Shown here: piece by piece, positions 16,726 through 25,285 of the stretch
Numbering within the stretch: the stretch's first letter is position 1
Layout of the letters: each line of letters starts with the position of its first letter
From: Brevibacillus_H sp049846925
GTDB taxonomy: Bacteria > Bacillota > Bacilli > Brevibacillales > Brevibacillaceae
Direction of reading: 5' to 3'
NCBI RefSeq assembly: GCF_049846925.1
Contig: NZ_JBNCMT010000001.1
Span: 1 to 64,000 of the forward strand
Length of the DNA: 64,000 nt
Program-made: the position numbers and the translations under genes
The notes under the pieces: generated by a model
The model's input: the letters and a program-made list of their open reading frames with translations, nothing else
Databases searched by the model: none
What the model was told of the DNA's origin: nothing

Positions 16726-17085
16726 CTAGTAGCCAACTTCAACCGAAGCAATTACCACGTAGGCAAGATCATTAACATCCTCTTTATCTGCCAGAACAAC
16801 TCCGCTTGATGTAAGCATTCCGCCATCGATGACTTCAAAAGAAACCTCTCCATAAGGCAACTCCGCTCGCACAACAGCTAAATCCAGCTTTTCCTTATCA
16901 GTTGGTACTGCCAGTCTCACATTTACTTTCATTTGGTTAATATCGTTATTAGGCAGAACAGAGCGTAATCCAGGCATGGAATTGTGATGGATGGCGTTCT
17001 GAACTGCTCTTACTGCTGCTTTTGTCACGTTTTGTCCATGCAAGTCAATTCCCATGCCAATTTCAATAAACATGATTTTTTCCAT
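16726..17085 (-). CDS. Lin0512 family protein
   Basis: A 119-residue protein with the family opening 'MFIEIGMGIDLHGQNVTKAA' and 'NAIHHNSMPGLRSVLPNND'. The Lin0512 family is widespread in Firmicutes and structurally resembles dihydroneopterin-type tunnelling folds; function is not established. ATG 17085 is better spaced from AGGAG than the TTG at 17091. It lies 54 bases upstream of mqnB in the same direction and may be co-transcribed. Confidence 0.8.
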   Translation of the reverse strand: MEKIMFIEIGMGIDLHGQNVTKAAVRAVQNAIHHNSMPGLRSVLPNNDINQMKVNVRLAVPTDKEKLDLAVVRAELPYGEVSFEVIDGGMLTSSGVVLADKEDVNDLAYVVIASVEVGY

Positions 17086-17152
17086 TTCCAACTCACTCCT
17101 ATCATTGTGGAACTCTTTATGTAAGCTTTGCCATAAACCATTATATCAAAAT

Positions 17153-17704
17153 CTATTGAGATTCGTTGTAATCTCTCTTTACGATTGCAAATAGAAGCGC
17201 ATCAACAAACCGATTTTTCTCGTAAAAACACTCTCTCAATAATCCTTCTTCACGAAGTCCGACCTTTTCTAGCAGTTTTTTGGAACTGATATTAGCGGGA
17301 TCGATAAATGCTTCGATTCGATTCAAACCTAGTTCTTGAAAACCGTAGGATAAAATATAGGTTATCACTTCTGTCATGATGCCCTTTTGCCAAAACTCGG
17401 GGTGCAATTCGTAGCCGATTTCAGCTTTATAATGCTCCTTTGCCCAATTATGGAATCCACAGGTTCCGATGACCCGGTCTTCTTCTTTCCACGTGATACC
17501 CCAACGAATGCCTTGCTGTTGTTGGAAACGACTATTCCAGGTATGAATCAAATCCGTTGCTTGACTAACCTCCGAAAAGCTTTCCAAATCGTAATATTTC
17601 GTAACTTCATCTTTGGAAAAGTAAGAGAACAGGTTATAGGAATCTTCCTCTCGCAATTGCCTCAAGATGAATCGGTTGGTTTCGAGTACAGGAAAAGTGT
17701 TCAC
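17153..17704 (-). CDS. RimJ/RimL-type GNAT acetyltransferase
   Basis: A 183-residue acetyltransferase of the ribosomal-protein-modifying group: 'LETNRFILRQLREEDSYNLF', 'GTCGFHNWAKEHYKAEIGYE', the acetyl-CoA-binding 'WQKGIMTEV' and 'NRIEAFIDPANISSKKLLEK'. The GTG at 17704 lies five bases after GGAGG; the longer frame begins inside that ribosome site. The substrate may be a protein N-terminus or small molecule. It is 67 bases upstream of the Lin0512 gene. Confidence 0.8.
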   Translation of the reverse strand: MNTFPVLETNRFILRQLREEDSYNLFSYFSKDEVTKYYDLESFSEVSQATDLIHTWNSRFQQQQGIRWGITWKEEDRVIGTCGFHNWAKEHYKAEIGYELHPEFWQKGIMTEVITYILSYGFQELGLNRIEAFIDPANISSKKLLEKVGLREEGLLRECFYEKNRFVDALLFAIVKRDYNESQ

Positions 17705-17803
17705 GTTAACCTCCACAAAAAATGAGATTTTCTCCCATCATACATGAATTAATCTGCTACTATAATGGGAAATTGCATTTTTCAGTAAAAGGAGTGTTTT
17801 GGG

Positions 17804-18133
17804 GTGCAAAAGGTCAACGTATTTCCTGATTCCTGCGAAGAAGCTGGACAGCTTCCAAAGGAAGAAACCAGACAATGCGTTGTTCCCATCTGTACTAGGC
17901 TCTATGCCCAAAGCATCTGTGCACCCATTTTGCTTGGAGACCTATGATCCGAATGCTCAAATGCATGGAAGACATTTCTCATCACCCTTCTCGGGAACTG
18001 TAGAACAGGGGCAAGAAATTGATCGAGATGGGCAAGTTTTTGTTGATGTTACAAAAAAAATAACCAATTGGAAGTATGTATAACGGGAACAGCAGTCCTC
18101 GTTGATACAGTGAAAATAGAAGGGCTGGATTAA
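17804..18133 (+). pseudogene. Frame-disrupted Cys-containing small protein gene
   Basis: GTG 17804 follows AAAAGGAG and opens 'VNVFPDSCEEAGQLPKEETR' and 'CVVPICTRLYAQSICAPI'. The frame then closes at 17946, while the next frame continues 'LETYDPNAQMHGRHFSSPF' and 'GQEIDRDGQVFVDVTKK'. After an A8 run (18053-18060) the original frame resumes as 'LEVCITGTAVLVDTVKIEGL' and stops at 18131-18133. Start and stop are exactly 110 codons apart. One extra T in the T4 run at 17928-17931 and one missing A in the A8 run would explain everything. The intact product would be a 109-residue protein with six Cys. Family not recognised. Confidence 0.55.
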
Positions 18134-18139
18134 TCGTAG

Positions 18140-18610
18140 CTATTTCGATGTGATGTGGGCGTCGGGTGCTTTATCCGCCACAAGACGTAAGACAATCCCA
18201 TGCTCAAGGTACGCCTTTAGCCCACAGAGCACCATCGTGTACCCACCCATCGAGTCAATGGCTTGATTTACGATTTCATCTCCACTACCAGAAAAACCTG
18301 AGTTCGTAATCGTGACAAAGGTTTCGTTATCTGTTCGTGGTGTAAAAATCCACTCGACCTGGGTGCCGTCGGACGATTCAACCAGGATTCGTTTGTTTTG
18401 CTCGATGTCTTTTACAAACACATTATCCCAGACTCCGTACATCTCCCAATCCCACCGGACATGCCTTCCTGCCTCTAATCGTCCGCTGCTTTTGGTGAAC
18501 CAAAATTTTGTTGTAATGGCTGGGTCAATAAAAGCTGTAAACACTTCTTCAGCCGGTTTTCTAATCAGCATTTCAGCCTTTACGACTGGTTGTTGATGCA
18601 GAGTGATCAT
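18140..18610 (-). CDS. SRPBCC / AHSA1-type domain protein
   Basis: A 156-residue START-like protein: 'EMLIRKPAEEVFTAFIDPAI', 'TTKFWFTKSSGRLEAG' and 'VEWIFTPRTDNETFVTITNS', then a C-terminal helix 'GGYTMVLCGLKAYLEHG'. This is the layout of activator-of-Hsp90-ATPase-like (AHSA1) proteins, which bind hydrophobic ligands in a deep pocket. Ligand unknown. It is monocistronic and ends seven bases from the convergent broken gene. Confidence 0.82.
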   Translation of the reverse strand: MITLHQQPVVKAEMLIRKPAEEVFTAFIDPAITTKFWFTKSSGRLEAGRHVRWDWEMYGVWDNVFVKDIEQNKRILVESSDGTQVEWIFTPRTDNETFVTITNSGFSGSGDEIVNQAIDSMGGYTMVLCGLKAYLEHGIVLRLVADKAPDAHITSK

Positions 18611-18710
18611 CGTTTAAAGCTCCTTTCGTTGTCTTGCGATTCTTATCCTGTAACATTGTCTCAGATATTATGGGACGTTAGCAAATTGCTCGTACAGCTC
18701 AAGTAGTGAA

Positions 18711-18744
18711 AAAAGGAGCATCTCACGGTAAGATGCCCCCTTTT
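18711..18744 (-). terminator. Rho-independent terminator
   Basis: On the minus strand, GGGGCATCTT / AGATGCTCC followed by six T. It ends the acyl-CoA synthetase gene. Confidence 0.85.
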
Positions 18745-18748
18745 GCCA

Positions 18749-20392
18749 TTATTCAGTTACTTGCTGATTCAGCTTCTTTAGTTCTTCATCACGGAAGGTT
18801 CGTTTCAAAAGCTTTCCAACCGCTGACTTTGGCAATTGCTGTCTGAATTCAACAAAGCGCGGTACCTTGTAAGCAGCCAATTGCTGTTTGCAATAGCTGA
18901 TAATCTCATCCTCAGTCACTTGTGAACCTGCCCGAGGAGCAATGTAGGCTTTTACTGTTTCTCCACGATATTCGTCAGGAATACCGATGACAACAACCTC
19001 CTGAACAGCCGGATGCTGATAGATCACTTCTTCTACTTCCCGTGGGTAAACATTGAATCCGCTTGCGATGATCATATCCTTTTTGCGATCGACAATATAG
19101 AAGTAGCCGTCTTCTGTCATCTTCGCCAAATCCCCCGTATACAGCCAGCCATCTTTGATGACGGCAGCCGTATCTTCCGGCTTGTTCCAATACCCCTTCA
19201 TGACTTGTGGGCCTTTGATAATCAACTCTCCTACTTCACCGTAAGGAACTTCTTCCCCATCGGCCAGGCTGACCACTTTTGCATCCGTACGTGGTAAAGG
19301 AAGCCCGATACTCCCCGCTTTACGTTCCAAATGAATCGGGTTAAAGTGTGTAACCGGCGCCGCTTCCGACAAGCCGTATCCCTCATTGAGGTTGCGACCT
19401 GTTCGATTTTCAAGCATGTAGAGTTGTTCCAATGGCATTGCGGCTCCACCAGAATTGTAATAACGGATGGAATCAAGCCCGTGCTCTTCCAAATTGGGAA
19501 CGCTGTTCAGTGCAATGAACATGGTCGGCACCCCGGAAAACTGGAATGGTTGCTCCCGCTTAATGGTCTCTAGCACCTCGGGAATATCAAAGCGAGGCAG
19601 GATGATTTGATTGCAGCCTGCCCTGTAGCTTAACAGTGTGATGCAGGATAAGCCCAAAATATGAAACATCGGCGCAATATTTAATACTTTCATATTGGCT
19701 GGGCGATCGTTCATGTTTTTTAGCATAAACTCGAAGATTTGTTCCATGTTGGCAACGATATTCGTATGAGTCAGCATGACACCCTTGGATAAGCCTGTGG
19801 TTCCACCCGTGTATTGCAACACAGCCGTATCCTCTTCTGGTTCAATATGAACCTCTGGTGCAGGGGATGAATGCGCTTTCATAAATGAATCAAAAAGCTC
19901 GTCGCCTTCTTCAATCCGAACATTGGATGGCCCCAGACTTACCACAATAATTTTTTTGAGTGGTGTCAGATGCTGGATATTTTTGACTCGTTGGTAGAAT
20001 GCATCGTAAACGACCATATACTCAGCACCAGAGTCTTGCAGAATATACTCCAGTTCACGCTCGACGTACATCGGATTAACCTGAGTTATAATACCGCCTA
20101 GCCGCAGTCCCCCGAAGAACGAAAAGATATAATGGGGAGTATTAGGGAGCATGATGGCAAGACGATCTCCTTGACGGAACCCGGCCTGATACAAACTGCC
20201 AGCAAAATGTTCGCTAATGCCATACACCTGCTTGAAGGACCACTTCTTCTGATAGAATGTGATAGACGTGTCATCTCCAAAGTGAATGGCTGCATTTTGC
20301 AATACTTGAGGCAAAGAGATCGGTGGAATCGGTACATTTTCATTGACAAAGCCTTCAAAGTACTTGATCCAAGGTCTGCCTTTTAACGTCAT
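18749..20392 (-). CDS. Long-chain acyl-CoA synthetase (AMP-forming)
   Basis: A 547-residue ANL-superfamily enzyme with every adenylation motif. It has the P-loop 'YTGGTTGLSKGVMLTH', the 'GYGLSEAAPVTHFNP' motif, 'GWLYTGDLAKMTEDGYFYIV' and 'DRKKDMIIASGFNVYPREVE', and the C-terminal catalytic Lys in 'KSAVGKLLKR'. It activates a fatty or related carboxylic acid with ATP and CoA. ATG 20392 follows AGGGGGAGCAGTGAAA; the frame extends seven codons further without support. It lies next to the aminotransferase and mmsA genes but has its own terminator, so a role in pyrimidine breakdown is unproven. Confidence 0.88.
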   Translation of the reverse strand: MTLKGRPWIKYFEGFVNENVPIPPISLPQVLQNAAIHFGDDTSITFYQKKWSFKQVYGISEHFAGSLYQAGFRQGDRLAIMLPNTPHYIFSFFGGLRLGGIITQVNPMYVERELEYILQDSGAEYMVVYDAFYQRVKNIQHLTPLKKIIVVSLGPSNVRIEEGDELFDSFMKAHSSPAPEVHIEPEEDTAVLQYTGGTTGLSKGVMLTHTNIVANMEQIFEFMLKNMNDRPANMKVLNIAPMFHILGLSCITLLSYRAGCNQIILPRFDIPEVLETIKREQPFQFSGVPTMFIALNSVPNLEEHGLDSIRYYNSGGAAMPLEQLYMLENRTGRNLNEGYGLSEAAPVTHFNPIHLERKAGSIGLPLPRTDAKVVSLADGEEVPYGEVGELIIKGPQVMKGYWNKPEDTAAVIKDGWLYTGDLAKMTEDGYFYIVDRKKDMIIASGFNVYPREVEEVIYQHPAVQEVVVIGIPDEYRGETVKAYIAPRAGSQVTEDEIISYCKQQLAAYKVPRFVEFRQQLPKSAVGKLLKRTFRDEELKKLNQQVTE

Positions 20393-20482
20393 TTTCACTG
20401 CTCCCCCTAACATATCTTCTGGATATTATTGTATTGTTATATAATTCTAAATATTTATGTAAATCCCTTTCTCAGCCAAATG

Positions 20483-20521
20483 AAAAAAATCCCCTATTCC
20501 TGACCATTCGGAATAGGGGTT
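20483..20521 (-). terminator. Rho-independent terminator
   Basis: On the minus strand, AACCCCTATTCC / GGAATAGGGGATT then seven T. It ends the mmsA-aminotransferase transcript. Confidence 0.9.
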
Positions 20522-20528
20522 GGAAATG

Positions 20529-21869
20529 TTATTCGTGTAATGTTGCCAGTGCTTCTTGCAGCACTCGAATAATGAAGTCAATATCTTCACTCGTTGTAGA
20601 GAACGGTGGAGAAAGGGTCAATATATTATTGTATCCAGGGACAGTATCCCCGTTTCGCCCGATGATCAGTCCCCGCTTTTTGCTCTCAACAATAACTTTC
20701 AAAAGCTTGTCAGGAGATGCGGGTTCCTTTGTTTGGCGATTCTCAACCAGCTCAATTCCCGCAAGGAAGCCGAAACTTCTGATATCTCCAACATGGGGAT
20801 AATCTTCAATCGCCGACAGCTTCTGGCGTAATTCCGTTCCCAGTTGTTCTGCTCGCTCAATTAAGCCTTCTTCCTCGAGGATCGACATGTTTTTCAAGGC
20901 AAGCGCACAGGATGCCGGGCTGCCACCGAATGTATTCACATGGCGGAAATGGATGTCGGTCCCTTTTTCATTAAAGAGGTCGGCAATCTCTGCCCGTACC
21001 GCTGTAGCGGACAGCGGGAGATACGCACTGGTAATTCCTTTTGCCATGGTCACAATATCGGGCTTTACACCGAAGTTCTGATGACCAAACTTGCGACCCG
21101 AACGTCCAAATCCACAGATGACTTCATCCACGATCATTAGAACTCCATATTTATCACAGATTTCCCGCACTTTTGGCATGTATTCAGGTGGCGGAACAAT
21201 TACCCCTCCACCGGTAATGGTTGGCTCCATGATGACGGCAGCAACGCTTTGCGGCCCTTCCCAGTTAATCACTTCATCATACACCTGGGCACATTCCAGA
21301 TTACAGCTTCCATAGGACTTGCCGAATGGACATCGGTAGCAATAAGGCGGCGACACATGCAGAAAGCCTGGTGCCAATGGCTCGTATTTCGTTTTGCGAA
21401 TGGATTGACCAGTCGCAGCAAGGGCACCCATCGTGTTGCCGTGGTACGCACGATGTCTCGAGATAAACTTGTATCGTCCGGGTTCACCGTTCTGATGATG
21501 GTATTGTCGTGCTACCTTGAATGCTACCTCGTTTGCTTCCGAACCGCTGTTGGAGAAGAAAACCCGGTAGTCTCCTCCCAGCCACTCACTCACTTTTTCG
21601 GATAGTTCAATTGCAGGCACGTGACTTTGAGTAAGCGGGAAATAGGCCATTGCCTTCAGTTGTTCATAGGCAGCCTCCGCTAATTCTTGACGACCATAGC
21701 CCACATTCACACACCACAACCCTGACATGCCATCCAGGTAACGGTTGCCATCGATATCCGTAACCCAAGAGCCCTCCCCACCAGTCACAATCATTGGATT
21801 TGGATTGTAGGGTGACATGTGGTGCCACATATGGGCTCTGTCTTTTTCGAGAAGCTGTTCTTTTTCCAT
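20529..21869 (-). CDS. Omega-amino acid--pyruvate aminotransferase (class III)
   Basis: A 446-residue PLP enzyme of subgroup II. 'TGGEGSWVTDIDGNRYLDGM', the PLP-binding 'FSNSGSEANEVAFKVARQYH', the Asp in 'LMIVDEVICGFGRSG' and the Schiff-base Lys in 'TMAKGITSAYLPL' are all present. The family includes beta-alanine:pyruvate transaminases. Placed with mmsA and the beta-alanine-producing operon, it probably converts beta-alanine or beta-aminoisobutyrate to the semialdehyde. It is downstream of mmsA (44-base gap). Substrate is inferred from context. Confidence 0.85.
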   Translation of the reverse strand: MEKEQLLEKDRAHMWHHMSPYNPNPMIVTGGEGSWVTDIDGNRYLDGMSGLWCVNVGYGRQELAEAAYEQLKAMAYFPLTQSHVPAIELSEKVSEWLGGDYRVFFSNSGSEANEVAFKVARQYHHQNGEPGRYKFISRHRAYHGNTMGALAATGQSIRKTKYEPLAPGFLHVSPPYCYRCPFGKSYGSCNLECAQVYDEVINWEGPQSVAAVIMEPTITGGGVIVPPPEYMPKVREICDKYGVLMIVDEVICGFGRSGRKFGHQNFGVKPDIVTMAKGITSAYLPLSATAVRAEIADLFNEKGTDIHFRHVNTFGGSPASCALALKNMSILEEEGLIERAEQLGTELRQKLSAIEDYPHVGDIRSFGFLAGIELVENRQTKEPASPDKLLKVIVESKKRGLIIGRNGDTVPGYNNILTLSPPFSTTSEDIDFIIRVLQEALATLHE

Positions 21870-21913
21870 CTTATCTCCTCCGCTTTTACGACTTATCCGA
21901 AAAATGCTACTAT

Positions 21914-23416
21914 TTATTTAACAAAAACTTTTTGAGAACCAATACTGAAATCACCGTCATCGAACCAACGAGAAGTGATTGTCTTTTTCTTTGTGAAGAA
22001 CTCTACACCATCTTTGCCGTTCGCATGCAAATCACCATAGAAGGATTGTTTCCAGCCGCTAAATGCGAAGAAGCCCATTGGTGCTGGAACACCTACGTTG
22101 ACGCCAACCATGCCTGCTTCGACTCGCATAGAGAATTCACGTCCCAATCGTCCACTGTTGGTATAGATACAAGCTCCATTGCCGTAGCGGGATTTGCTGA
22201 TCGTCTCCAGTCCTTCCTCAAAGTCCCGGACACGTACTACGCTTAATACAGGAGCAAAAATTTCGTCTCTCACCACGATCATTTCCGGTTTGGTATGATC
22301 GAGTATTGTTGCACCGAGGAAAAATCCAGCATCACACTCTTTTGCATCTTCACGACCATCTCGGACAAGTGCTGCCCCTTCTTCCACACCCCGTTCGATA
22401 TAGGAGTGGACTTTTTCCAGATGGGACGAGCGAATAACTGGGCCAAGATCAATGCCTGGTTCCAAACCATTGCCCATGCGAAGTGCATTGGATTCTTCTA
22501 CAAGGTGAGCGACGAATTCGTCTGCCGCATCTTCTACGACAACAGCAACAGACGCTGCCATACAGCGTTCACCTGCACAACCAAAGGCAGAACTGATGAC
22601 GGTTTTTGCTGCTCGCTTCAGGTCAGTGTCGGCCATGATGAGGTGATGATTTTTGGCTCCTGCCAATGCCTGAACTCGTTTGCCATTAGCAGATGCGGTC
22701 TTGTAGATATATTCTGCAACCGGTTGTGATCCAACAAAAGAAATCGCCTTCACATCAGGATGTTCCAATAAGCCATTGACCACATCATGTGCACCGTTGA
22801 CGACGTTGATTACCCCATCTGGGAGTCCTGCTTGTTTCAGCAGTTCAACAACTCGTACGGTCGATAAAGGTGTTCGCTCTGAAGGTTTCAGTACAAACGT
22901 ATTTCCGGCTGCGATGGCGATCGGGAACATCCACATTGGAACCATTAATGGAAAGTTAAATGGAACGATACCTGCAACTACTCCCAGTGGAAGGCGAACG
23001 GTGTGGCAATCAATGCCTTTTGCAATATTAGGAAGCGAATCGCCCATGAGCAAGGTTGGCATTCCACAAGCAAATTCCACCATTTCGATGGATCGCAGAA
23101 CTTCTGCCTGTGCTTCAGCGGTATTTTTACCGTTTTCCAAAGTGATCATCTTCGCTAGTTCATCTTGATTTTCTATCAGCAGTTGTTGGAATTTAAACAG
23201 GATGCGTGCCCGATCTACCACAGGTGTCGCACTCCATGAGGTGAAGGCTTCCTGAGCAGATTGGACAGCGAGAGCTACATCATCTTTTGTTGAAAGGGGA
23301 ACATGGGACAAGATTTCTCCTGTTGCCGGATTCGGTATCTCATCATAAATGTCTGTTTGCGAGGCTACCCACTTTCCTCCTATGTAATTCTTAAGCCTGT
23401 TTCCTATCGTAGTCAT
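21914..23416 (-). CDS. mmsA: CoA-acylating methylmalonate/malonate semialdehyde dehydrogenase
   Basis: A 500-residue aldehyde dehydrogenase with MmsA features: 'NYIGGKWVASQTDIYDEIPN', 'GVVAGIVPFNFPLMVPMWMF', 'VGSQPVAEYIY', the catalytic Cys region 'CAGERCMAAS' and 'VGVNVGVPAPMGFFAFSGWK'. It oxidises malonate or methylmalonate semialdehyde to acetyl- or propionyl-CoA with CO2 release. Together with the aminotransferase it completes breakdown of the beta-amino acids from uracil or thymine. The start region holds AAAGGAG. It is divergent from the PucR regulator. Confidence 0.92.
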   Translation of the reverse strand: MTTIGNRLKNYIGGKWVASQTDIYDEIPNPATGEILSHVPLSTKDDVALAVQSAQEAFTSWSATPVVDRARILFKFQQLLIENQDELAKMITLENGKNTAEAQAEVLRSIEMVEFACGMPTLLMGDSLPNIAKGIDCHTVRLPLGVVAGIVPFNFPLMVPMWMFPIAIAAGNTFVLKPSERTPLSTVRVVELLKQAGLPDGVINVVNGAHDVVNGLLEHPDVKAISFVGSQPVAEYIYKTASANGKRVQALAGAKNHHLIMADTDLKRAAKTVISSAFGCAGERCMAASVAVVVEDAADEFVAHLVEESNALRMGNGLEPGIDLGPVIRSSHLEKVHSYIERGVEEGAALVRDGREDAKECDAGFFLGATILDHTKPEMIVVRDEIFAPVLSVVRVRDFEEGLETISKSRYGNGACIYTNSGRLGREFSMRVEAGMVGVNVGVPAPMGFFAFSGWKQSFYGDLHANGKDGVEFFTKKKTITSRWFDDGDFSIGSQKVFVK

Positions 23417-23545
23417 AAAATGAAATCAACTCCTTTTCAACTGGACTTTCCCTTATTTTATCAGAAGATTTTGCCATCATTCATTAGACGGAATGTCGAT
23501 TCCTCTATTTGAAGATTTGTACATAATGTCAAATAAAAAGGACGA

Positions 23546-25201
23546 ATGTATATGCAGACAGACTACGACCTAACCGTTGTCGATATATTGAAGAGACCGT
23601 TGTTCCAACACGCACAACTCGTGGCTGGTTCACGTGGGATCAATCGCCCCATTCGGTGGGTGCACATCTTGGAGCGGCCTGATTTCGTGAATTTTTTGAA
23701 TGGTGGAGAGCTGATATTATCAACTGGGGTTGGATTTGGTGAGGATACACAAAAACGTCTTACCTACCTGCAGGACCTGATCTCACGTAAAGCGGTCGGG
23801 CTTTGTATCGAACTCGGCAACCACTTCCCGATGATGCCCGGTGATATGATCGAGCTTGCCGATCACTTGGGGTTCCCATTGATCGTTTTTCACCAACCTG
23901 TCCGATTCGTCGATCTGACACTCGAATTACATGAAGCATTGATTAATCAGCATATGTTCGCATTGCGCAAACTGGAATCATACTCTCGAGACATACAAAA
24001 AGTAACCTTGCAAGGCCAAGGAATTCCGAAATTGTTGCAGCATTTGCAGAGTGAAGTGCAGACACAGGTATTTTTCATGAGCTTGGACGGCCCTTCACTC
24101 TTTGTCCCTTCCATGCCGCAAACCGTTCAAAACGAACTGATTGAGCTTTTTTCATCGCTTCGACAAAGTGGCGCCATCTCAGAGGAACAAAGCGGGATCG
24201 CACCGATTGCAGAAAAAAAGCAAATCTTGTATCAACCGATTACAGCGATGGGCCATGTACTGGGTTTCCTAGGAATTGTTTTATATGAGAAGGAATCCAA
24301 TGATCTGTTGCAACTGACAGCCGACTATACGGCAACAGCCATGGCGCAAATTTTTCTACGGAGGATGTTCGCCGAAGAACGGGCATTTGATGAACAAAGC
24401 CGGCTGATTGACGATTTGTTACAGGAACGCTATACCGATGAAGATTATATTCGTTCCATGCTGGGGATCAAAAGTAAACAAGGAACACCTCGCTTTGTCG
24501 CCGTCATTATGAATTTGCAGGCATCCAGCTTGTCGTACGAAGATGAGCGAGGAATTCCTTTTTATGATTTGTTTGGGATATTCCGTTCGATCATGGCCGG
24601 CAACGGATTTCGCGTGTTGATGCGAAGCAAGGGCAACCGACTCTTTCTCTTTTTAATTGAAGCAAAACCAGCCCCTGCGCTCCGCAAACAGGTGGAAAAA
24701 ATCCTGAAGGAGCTGGAAAACAGTACAAAGCGAACTCTGGGTCAGGATGTAGAAATATCTTTTGGTGTTAGCCGTCCTTCGTCTCGTTATGTAGAAGCAA
24801 AACGCTATTTCCGTGAAGCTGAGAACATACTGGAGAACCAGCATACGTTTATGAGCCCTTTTTACGATGACTTAGGGATTCATCGACTTCTTTTAACCAT
24901 TCAGGATGGCTTCGTACTTGAATCGTTTATCGACGATTATTTGGGTCCCCTGCTTACACACGACAAGAACTATAACAGCCAATTGCTGCATACCTTGCGA
25001 GTGTTGTTGGCGCATCACGGTTCCAAGCAGGAAGCTGCCGATGAGCTGTTTATTCATCGTCAGACGTTATACCATCGGCTGGGCAAAATTAGTGAATGCA
25101 TCGGAGATACCTACCTCCAGCCTGAACATCGGCTGTGTCTGGAAGTAGCTCTGGTTGCCCATGATTGGCTGCTTCAGCAACACGGGGGATCGGCACGATA
25201 A
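23546..25201 (+). CDS. PucR family transcriptional regulator
   Basis: A 551-residue regulator. Residues 8-125 are the PucR N-terminal domain ('VVDILKRPLFQHAQLVAGSR', 'GGELILSTGVGF'). The middle is GAF/GGDEF-like without catalytic motifs. The C-terminus is the PucR helix-turn-helix ('LLAHHGSKQEAADELFIHRQ'). PucR-type proteins activate purine or pyrimidine catabolism in response to ring-breakdown products. It is divergent from mmsA by 129 bases, so it likely controls mmsA and perhaps preT. The start could be ATG 23546 or 23552; both follow AAAAGGA. Confidence 0.88.
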   Translation: MYMQTDYDLTVVDILKRPLFQHAQLVAGSRGINRPIRWVHILERPDFVNFLNGGELILSTGVGFGEDTQKRLTYLQDLISRKAVGLCIELGNHFPMMPGDMIELADHLGFPLIVFHQPVRFVDLTLELHEALINQHMFALRKLESYSRDIQKVTLQGQGIPKLLQHLQSEVQTQVFFMSLDGPSLFVPSMPQTVQNELIELFSSLRQSGAISEEQSGIAPIAEKKQILYQPITAMGHVLGFLGIVLYEKESNDLLQLTADYTATAMAQIFLRRMFAEERAFDEQSRLIDDLLQERYTDEDYIRSMLGIKSKQGTPRFVAVIMNLQASSLSYEDERGIPFYDLFGIFRSIMAGNGFRVLMRSKGNRLFLFLIEAKPAPALRKQVEKILKELENSTKRTLGQDVEISFGVSRPSSRYVEAKRYFREAENILENQHTFMSPFYDDLGIHRLLLTIQDGFVLESFIDDYLGPLLTHDKNYNSQLLHTLRVLLAHHGSKQEAADELFIHRQTLYHRLGKISECIGDTYLQPEHRLCLEVALVAHDWLLQQHGGSAR

Positions 25202-25232
25202 TGGGGAGCCTGTAAATATTTGTAAAACAAAA

Positions 25233-25261
25233 AAAGCTTGGCAGTTGATTGCCAAGCTTTT
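25233..25261. terminator. Bidirectional terminator
   Basis: Perfect stem AAAGCTTGGCA / TGCCAAGCTTT flanked by A and T runs, between the converging PucR and protease genes. Confidence 0.9.
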
Positions 25262-25285
25262 CCTAATCATTCAAGAGATTCTTTC

